Shown: piece by piece, positions 60,049 to 64,000 of the stretch
Position numbering within the stretch: the stretch's first letter is position 1
Layout: every line of letters starts with the position of its first letter
Source of the DNA: Verrucomicrobiaceae bacterium
Lineage (GTDB): Bacteria > Verrucomicrobiota > Verrucomicrobiia > Verrucomicrobiales > Akkermansiaceae
Direction of reading: 5' to 3'
DNA: 64,000 bases
NCBI GenBank assembly: GCA_027484055.1
Contig: JAIXQH010000028.1
Location: 47,418 to 111,417, forward strand
Made by a program: the position numbers and the translations under genes
Notes under the pieces: model-generated
Database searches by the model: none
Told to the model about the DNA's origin: nothing
The model's input: only the letters and a program-made list of their open reading frames with translations

Positions 60049-61347
60049 TCACGCCGCTACGCCAGCCACATCCAGCGGACTCACCACCCCCAGACCATTC
60101 GCGCCCGTCGCCACGTGCAGATAAATCTCCGTCGTCGTGATGTCCTCGTGACCTAGAACTTCTTGGATCGTCCGTAGATCCGTCCCGTTTTCCAACAGAT
60201 GCGTCGCGAACGAATGCCGCAGCGCATGACTCGTCACCTGCTTCTCGATGCCCGCTGCCGCAGCCGCTCGCTTGATTCCCTCATTGTAAACTTTCCCATG
60301 CAAATGATGCCGCCGCGTGATTCCGGATTCTGGACTCGTCCCGGCGTAGCCCCGCGAAGACGGGTCAGTCGAAACCTGCCTTGCCGGAAACAACCAATAC
60401 CACTCGAAGCTCTCCGCCGCCCGACTGAACTTCCGCGCCAGTGCCCCAGGCAGCCAGACACCCGCAAGCCCGGCGTCCCGGTCACGGCTCCACAATTCCC
60501 GCGCCTTATCAATCTGCGCAGCTAAATCCTCTCGCAGACTCTTGGGCAGCACCGTCACTCGGTCTTTATCGCCCTTGCCACAACGCACCGTGACTGTCCC
60601 ACGCGCCAGATCCACATCCTTGATCCGCAATCTCACCAACTCCGTCAGCCGTAGCCCCGCGCCATATTGCAGCCGCGCCGGTAATCCATAACGGCCTTCC
60701 GCCGAATCTAGCTTTTCAAAAACCTGCAACGTCTCAGTCTTTGAAAGCACCACCGGCATCCTCGCGCCCGTTTTTTTCAGCTTCACTTGGAACACCGGCT
60801 CCTCCACCCCGCAGACATTCTTGAAAAAGAAAGCCAAGGCATTCAGTGCCTGCTTCTGCGTGGAATACGCGCAATCCTCATCCTCCACCACCGAAGTAAG
60901 AAATCGAGACGCCGTTGCCACTCGCATCACTTCCCGCTCCTCCCCGGCAAACACCGCGTAGCGCGCCACCCAGCCGCCATAGCACTGCTTGGTCCGTCTC
61001 GCCAAGCCACGCCGCGACCCAGCCGAATGCACCGCCGCCCGCACCCGTTCCGCGAGACTTCGGTGATCTGCCCCCACCTCGGCGCAGGCTTCCAGCCAGT
61101 TCAAATACCACTGCACCGCCGCTTGCCACTGCTGGAGCTGCCACTCCTCCCGAATGCAACCCTCGCGGAGCACCTCGGCTCGCCAAAACGCCCGCGCCGC
61201 CGGTTTTCCCGCCTCCAATTCATGCCGCATCCGAAAATTCTCGAACCATTCCAATACCAATAAAAACCCGACCCGCTCCCGGTCCGACATCCCACGAAAC
61301 GTCGCCAAATCGTTTCTCCAGCAACAACGCGTCTTCACAGCACTCAT
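60049..61347 (-). CDS. intI: Integron integrase IntI with N-terminal extension
   Basis: ATG 61347 gives 432 residues; typical IntI proteins are ~320-340. The catalytic domain shows GAGLRLTELVRLRIKDVDLA (first Arg), SHALRHSFATHLLENGTDL (HxxR) and LGHEDITTTEIYLHV (His and Tyr). Between them, SGITRRHHLHGKVYNEGIKR is the extra helix patch specific to integron integrases. The SAM-like N domain starts near RRGLARRTKQCYGGWVARYA, and about 110 residues precede it (GFLLVLEWFENFRMR...), which is unusual. It inserts cassettes by recombining attC with attI. It is transcribed away from the cassette array starting at 61619. Confidence 0.93.
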   Translation of the reverse strand: MSAVKTRCCWRNDLATFRGMSDRERVGFLLVLEWFENFRMRHELEAGKPAARAFWRAEVLREGCIREEWQLQQWQAAVQWYLNWLEACAEVGADHRSLAERVRAAVHSAGSRRGLARRTKQCYGGWVARYAVFAGEEREVMRVATASRFLTSVVEDEDCAYSTQKQALNALAFFFKNVCGVEEPVFQVKLKKTGARMPVVLSKTETLQVFEKLDSAEGRYGLPARLQYGAGLRLTELVRLRIKDVDLARGTVTVRCGKGDKDRVTVLPKSLREDLAAQIDKARELWSRDRDAGLAGVWLPGALARKFSRAAESFEWYWLFPARQVSTDPSSRGYAGTSPESGITRRHHLHGKVYNEGIKRAAAAAGIEKQVTSHALRHSFATHLLENGTDLRTIQEVLGHEDITTTEIYLHVATGANGLGVVSPLDVAGVAA

Positions 61348-61625
61348 GAAAAACCGATTAGAACCCAAAAAAGCAAAGGTCAAATCAAAAGTGTTCTCAT
61401 GAACAATTTTGTTCAGATCCGCCCTACGATTCCTTCCGCCGGGCCTCCCCGCCCATTGATATCTGCTAGAGCATGTCAACCCCCGGCTCTCAAGCCGGAT
61501 CTGACGGATATACGGACGCTCAGACCATTAAATCCTTGCCAGATCAACGAATCCAGCCATTCTCCACACCGTAAGCCCGTGCTGGATATCACGTTCCGAA
61601 AGGCTACGAATAAAAACTGTTAGGC
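61348..61625. promoter_or_regulatory. Putative attI region and cassette promoter area
   Basis: The 270 bases between the intI start and the first cassette have no gene. The junction core GTTAGGC lies at 61619-61625 just before the first cassette ATG (61628). In integrons this region holds attI, the intI promoter and usually the outward cassette promoter. The exact attI limits and promoter elements cannot be fixed by eye. Confidence 0.6.
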
Positions 61626-61627
61626 AA

Positions 61628-61954
61628 ATGAAGATCGCGATCATTCTACTCCCAGCACTGCTTTTGCTATTGGTGGCCTGCCAAGTTAATGAGGTTGTGC
61701 CTTACCCACATTGCAGCCTTCACGGAACGAAGCTAATCCGTCGTTCTGGTTTTGTAGCACAAGACGGTAGCTTAAAGCCATCACGTGATCTGGTTCCCCT
61801 AATGCACTCTGCGGATTCTTTTCCTCATATGACACCTTGGGATTTCGCTTCCGTGCAGTCAGAGACGCATCCTACTCCGAGGACCATCGACTTCTGCCTA
61901 GCGTGTGACCATGCGGTAGAGCGAAAGCTTGGTAGAGATTATCCAGACGAGTAA
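61628..61954 (+). CDS. Cassette 1: small predicted lipoprotein
   Basis: A 108-residue product with a lipoprotein signal (IILLPALLLLLVACQ, lipobox LVAC). The mature part has a CSLHGTKLIRRSGFV stretch and a C-terminal CLACDHAVERKLG, so cysteines could bind metal. ATG 61628 lies 3 bases after the junction core. No family is recognised. Bases 61955-62094, before the attC, contain GCCTAAC at about 61969, perhaps a remnant of another site. Confidence 0.65.
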   Translation: MKIAIILLPALLLLLVACQVNEVVPYPHCSLHGTKLIRRSGFVAQDGSLKPSRDLVPLMHSADSFPHMTPWDFASVQSETHPTPRTIDFCLACDHAVERKLGRDYPDE

Positions 61955-62094
61955 CCACGCTATGCCTAACTATGCCCTGCGACGAACTGCCCTTGTGTCA
62001 CGGAACCTACTTCACCCGCCGCTATTTGAATCTTCAGCTGAGCGAGGACAATATAATGGGATACACAGTTGACACCTAATTTAAGATACAAGAA

Positions 62095-62221
62095 GCCTAA
62101 CAAGACGCATCATCCAACCACTAGAAGCCGCCCTGTTTCCATGATTTTCCTTAACTACAACACTAACTCCGCGATCCACATCCGCCCCCGCTTCTAGTGG
62201 TGGATGTGCTCTACGTTCGCT
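62095..62221 (+). other. attC site 1
   Basis: It starts with the core GCCTAAC (62095) and ends at GTTCGCT (62215-62221). The outer arms pair: GCATCATCCAACCACTAGAA against the minus-strand reading of TTCTAGTGGTGGATGTGC, with unpaired extra bases on one side, as integrase needs. The middle is a variable terminal structure. Confidence 0.85.
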
Positions 62222-62241
62222 AGAGAATTTTCAGACTCATC

Positions 62242-62802
62242 ATGACTACTTCCCCTATCATCGACGCACCGCTCTGGGATGCCGCCAGATGGCGCAAGAC
62301 CGTCTTCCTTGTCACCGAGGATTTGGATGCCCAGCCCGGTATCGCGCTTTGCTTCGAGGATATCGACGCAGGACGGAAGATTTTCGCCGATTGGAGGAGT
62401 CGCTTTGGCGGTGCCGCTGACCGCAAGGAGCAGCTTCGCGTAGTCATCATCCGTGGGAGACACCCAGACGGTAGGAACGGATTCACTCTTGGTCTCGGGA
62501 CTGAGACATTGCCCGCCCCTGGTGAGCCACTTCCGACTTCGCCATCTTATGTAGAGGTTCACTACCGCTGGAGATTTCAGGCCGCAGATGAACCACAGCA
62601 GTCGCTTAACTGGCTTCAGGCGAGCTATCAGCAGCACCGGATGTTCTTTATGATTCCCATGCCGATCAGCACGGGACAGACCGGGAGCATTGAGCCTGAT
62701 TTCTCCGCCTGTATTGGTAAGACTCGCATAGAGTTTCGGACAGTCGAGGATGTCATTGCTGGCGGCTCGGATGATCGAGATGCTGAACGAATCGGAATCT
62801 GA
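62242..62802 (+). CDS. Cassette 2: protein of unknown function
   Basis: A 186-residue soluble protein (MTTSPIIDAPLWDAARWRKT, FEDIDAGRKIFADWRSRFGG, LRVVIIRGRHPDGRNGFTLG, CIGKTRIEFRTVEDVIAG). It starts 20 bases after the junction core and ends 36 bases before attC2. No signal peptide or membrane helix. I recognise no family, as is normal for cassette genes of chromosomal integrons. Confidence 0.65.
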   Translation: MTTSPIIDAPLWDAARWRKTVFLVTEDLDAQPGIALCFEDIDAGRKIFADWRSRFGGAADRKEQLRVVIIRGRHPDGRNGFTLGLGTETLPAPGEPLPTSPSYVEVHYRWRFQAADEPQQSLNWLQASYQQHRMFFMIPMPISTGQTGSIEPDFSACIGKTRIEFRTVEDVIAGGSDDRDAERIGI

Positions 62803-62837
62803 CTCCTTACGCTCACCCATGAACCAAGAATCCAAGA

Positions 62838-62967
62838 AGCGAACAAGGCGTGCCATACAACCGCTACCAGCCCCTCTGTCGGCGGAGTTTAATCGTGGTT
62901 TCATGGCTTCACCCCCGTTTCATCGCTGGCTCTCGCTGGTAGCGGTGTATGCACTTTGACGTTCGGC
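62838..62967 (+). other. attC site 2
   Basis: Core AGCGAAC at 62838 and GTTCGGC at 62961. The arms GTGCCATACAACCGCTACCA and, on the minus strand of the right end, GTGCATACACCGCTACCAGC pair with two extrahelical bases. Its sequence is unrelated to attC1, as seen for sites from different cassette families. Confidence 0.85.
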
Positions 62968-62985
62968 ACTAAAGTGAACACACTA

Positions 62986-63393
62986 ATGACTAAATCTAAA
63001 CTTACTACTGCTTTACTTTCTGGCACAGTGCTTATCAGTTGGACATGCTGGGAGTCTGGAAAGAGCTATGGCCGAAAAGAAGAATCTAAGTTCATCGAGC
63101 TTGCAAAGAACGTGCAAGCATATGAAACTGAGTGGATGGCGTTATATCACTTATCGATTTTGGATTATGATGAAGCGCTAGCGAATCAAAGACAGAAGTT
63201 CGATAAAGCTTTAGACAATATTATTAGCACTAACATTGAAGTGGCAGATCGTAATTTAAAACGATCTTACGTTGATCGTATTGTTTCGCAGCATCCAGAT
63301 AAGATCAATCAGCTCCCACGATTTAATGAACTTCGCGAAGTTATCTTGAAGAGTAAAGCAAAAGCCGAACAAGACGCATCATCCAACCACTAG
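62986..63393 (+). CDS. Cassette 3: small membrane-targeted protein
   Basis: ATG 62986 gives 135 residues (the frame from 62956 includes the junction). The N-terminus (LTTALLSGTVLISWTCWESG) is a signal peptide or anchor. The body is Lys/Asp/Glu-rich and helical (AYETEWMALYHLSILDYDEA, LANQRQKFDKALDNI). The stop TAG lies inside attC3, and the last residues (EQDASSNH) are coded by the attC arm. The gene is A/T-rich compared with the region. No family is recognised. Confidence 0.6.
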   Translation: MTKSKLTTALLSGTVLISWTCWESGKSYGRKEESKFIELAKNVQAYETEWMALYHLSILDYDEALANQRQKFDKALDNIISTNIEVADRNLKRSYVDRIVSQHPDKINQLPRFNELREVILKSKAKAEQDASSNH

Positions 63394-63490
63394 AAGCCGC
63401 ACTGTTTCCATGACTATCCGTAACTACAACATTAACCCCGCGATCCACCTCCGCCCCCGCTTCTAGTGGTGGATGTGCTCATCGTTAGCC
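63364..63490 (+). other. attC site 3
   Basis: Core GCCGAAC at 63364 and GTTAGCC at 63484. The arms, spacer and middle are close to identical with attC1 (for example GACGCATCATCCAACCACTA and CTTCTAGTGGTGGATGTGCT in both). The two cassettes therefore carry the same attC family, a mark of chromosomal integrons. Confidence 0.88.
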
Positions 63491-63525
63491 CAAGAAAATC
63501 AAAGCCCGTGATTTCAAGCCGCTAT

Positions 63526-63822
63526 ATGATTCGTCCACTCCAGAAGATCATGAAGGCAGCATCTCGCGTGATTCATGTTGGTGATTTCGGAGTCCTGCGT
63601 GATTCGACGATTTCCAGATTCGTGAGTTCCGGCTCCTGCGTGATGCATGTTGGAGATTTTACGCCGCAGATAGATTTCCGAGTTTATGCATTGCCGATGC
63701 GGGATCGATTTGGTATCCCTTTTCCAGTGAGAACCACCGCCAACCAAGCCGCAAAAAAGAGGGCTAACAAGACGCGGATGGCAACCCCCACTAGCCCCTC
63801 TGTTCTCGATGTTTCCACGTAA
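63526..63822 (+). CDS. Cassette 4: weak reading frame, possibly non-coding cassette
   Basis: A frame from ATG 63526 (98 residues) runs into attC4. It contains two similar 20-base stretches (CGTGATTCATGTTGGTGATT at 63568 and CGTGATGCATGTTGGAGATT at 63640) that give the repeated peptide VIHVGDF / VMHVGDF. The C-terminus (KRANKTRMATPTSPSVLDV) is read-through of attC. Composition is not protein-like in the second half, so a true gene is doubtful. Confidence 0.3.
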   Translation: MIRPLQKIMKAASRVIHVGDFGVLRDSTISRFVSSGSCVMHVGDFTPQIDFRVYALPMRDRFGIPFPVRTTANQAAKKRANKTRMATPTSPSVLDVST

Positions 63823-63890
63823 CTCCAACCTCAACCCCGCGTTCAACGTAGGCTCCCGCTAGTGTGGTTGCCATCGCTATGACGTTGATA
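63762..63890 (+). other. attC site 4
   Basis: Core GGCTAAC at 63762 and GTTGATA at 63884. The arms GCGGATGGCAACCCCCACTA and, on the minus strand of the right end, GCGATGGCAACCACACTAGC pair with small irregularities. The family differs from attC1 and attC3. Confidence 0.8.
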
Positions 63891-64000
63891 TGGCTGGGAT
63901 CTTGTCAAGTTGATATAGTTCTTTTTTCCTATCATTTGGATGGGCTTTGTTTGATCGGTTAACAACAGAGTAGAAACGAGGAGCAGTTAGCGGGTGATGC
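63891..64000. other. Start of a fifth cassette, cut by the window edge
   Basis: The 110 bases after the attC4 junction are A/T-rich and hold no complete gene. The array clearly continues beyond the window. Confidence 0.5.

Noticed and set aside
61955..62094. An additional attC directly after the cassette 1 gene
   Set aside because: A GCCTAAC core is present near 61969 and a GTTGACA near 62069, but I could not pair the arms between them.

Overview
The window looks like chromosomal DNA of a GC-rich Verrucomicrobiota bacterium (Verrucomicrobiales-like). The main pointers are two very large secreted proteins with the TIGR02604 'membrane-bound dehydrogenase' region and PVC-type CxxCH cytochrome domains, a GldG/DUF4340 ABC locus, many secreted PA14, HEAT and YD-repeat proteins, and a chromosomal integron. 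The assignment is by protein type only; no rRNA or tRNA gene was recognised.

Layout. 1-3.4 kb: end of a glycosyltransferase operon joined by ATGA overlaps. 3.5-6.9 kb: a three-gene Phd/RelE/HTH toxin-antitoxin locus with a probable frameshift, a small membrane protein, a DUF2971 protein and VapBC. 7.3-10.3 kb: ffh, a REP-associated tyrosine transposase (RAYT) flanked by REP hairpins, and miaA, whose start now lies inside the RAYT gene. 10.5-17.2 kb: an AraC regulator divergent from a sugar-acid operon (TIM-barrel isomerase, L-galactose-dehydrogenase-type aldo/keto reductase, LgoD-like zinc dehydrogenase, tagaturonate epimerase UxaE, lactonase-type amidohydrolase, KDPG aldolase). Together these fit oxidation of L-galactose through L-galactonate and D-tagaturonate.

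17.2-19.5 kb is a graveyard of gene fragments: two decayed copies of the miaA 3' end, a frameshifted DUF4258 gene with an intact DUF2283 partner, and pieces of a helicase/RM protein, HsdS and a NucS-like nuclease. It leads into 19.5-22 kb, with a translationally coupled Mrr plus GIY-YIG nuclease pair and a zeta-toxin-like kinase with a small partner. 22.2-33.5 kb: an AraC regulator divergent from an operon encoding the two halves of a Tm-1-like protein, a Dabb protein, two giant dehydrogenase/cytochrome proteins (one with DUF1080, one ThuA-like at its N-terminus) and a ThuA protein. This suggests periplasmic oxidation of sugars, possibly 3-keto-glycosides.

33.5-40.7 kb: GNAT, TrmD, a non-RD Ser/Thr kinase, a NifS-type cysteine desulfurase, an HExxH membrane protein and a secreted SGNH hydrolase. 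40.7-51.9 kb: repeat-rich DNA, then on the minus strand a PA14 protein, a HEAT protein, a 1864-residue RHS/YD protein with a unique hydrophobic tip, and a two-helix membrane protein directly after it (candidate immunity protein). 52-54.9 kb: an unknown gene, a regular 42/43-bp tandem array, apaG and a formylglycine-generating-enzyme homologue. 55-59.3 kb: ABC permease, GldG and DUF4340 genes without an adjacent ATPase. 59.3-60 kb: dispersed repeats. 60-64 kb: an integron with intI, attI region, four attC sites and at least four cassettes, running off the window.

The window contains much mobile and decayed material (REP/RAYT, integron, TA modules, gene fragments) between ordinary housekeeping genes. 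The strongest candidates for new biology are the L-galactose operon, the Mrr/GIY-YIG pair, the phased tandem array near 53.1 kb, the RHS tip with its partner, and the REP-driven remodelling of the miaA start.
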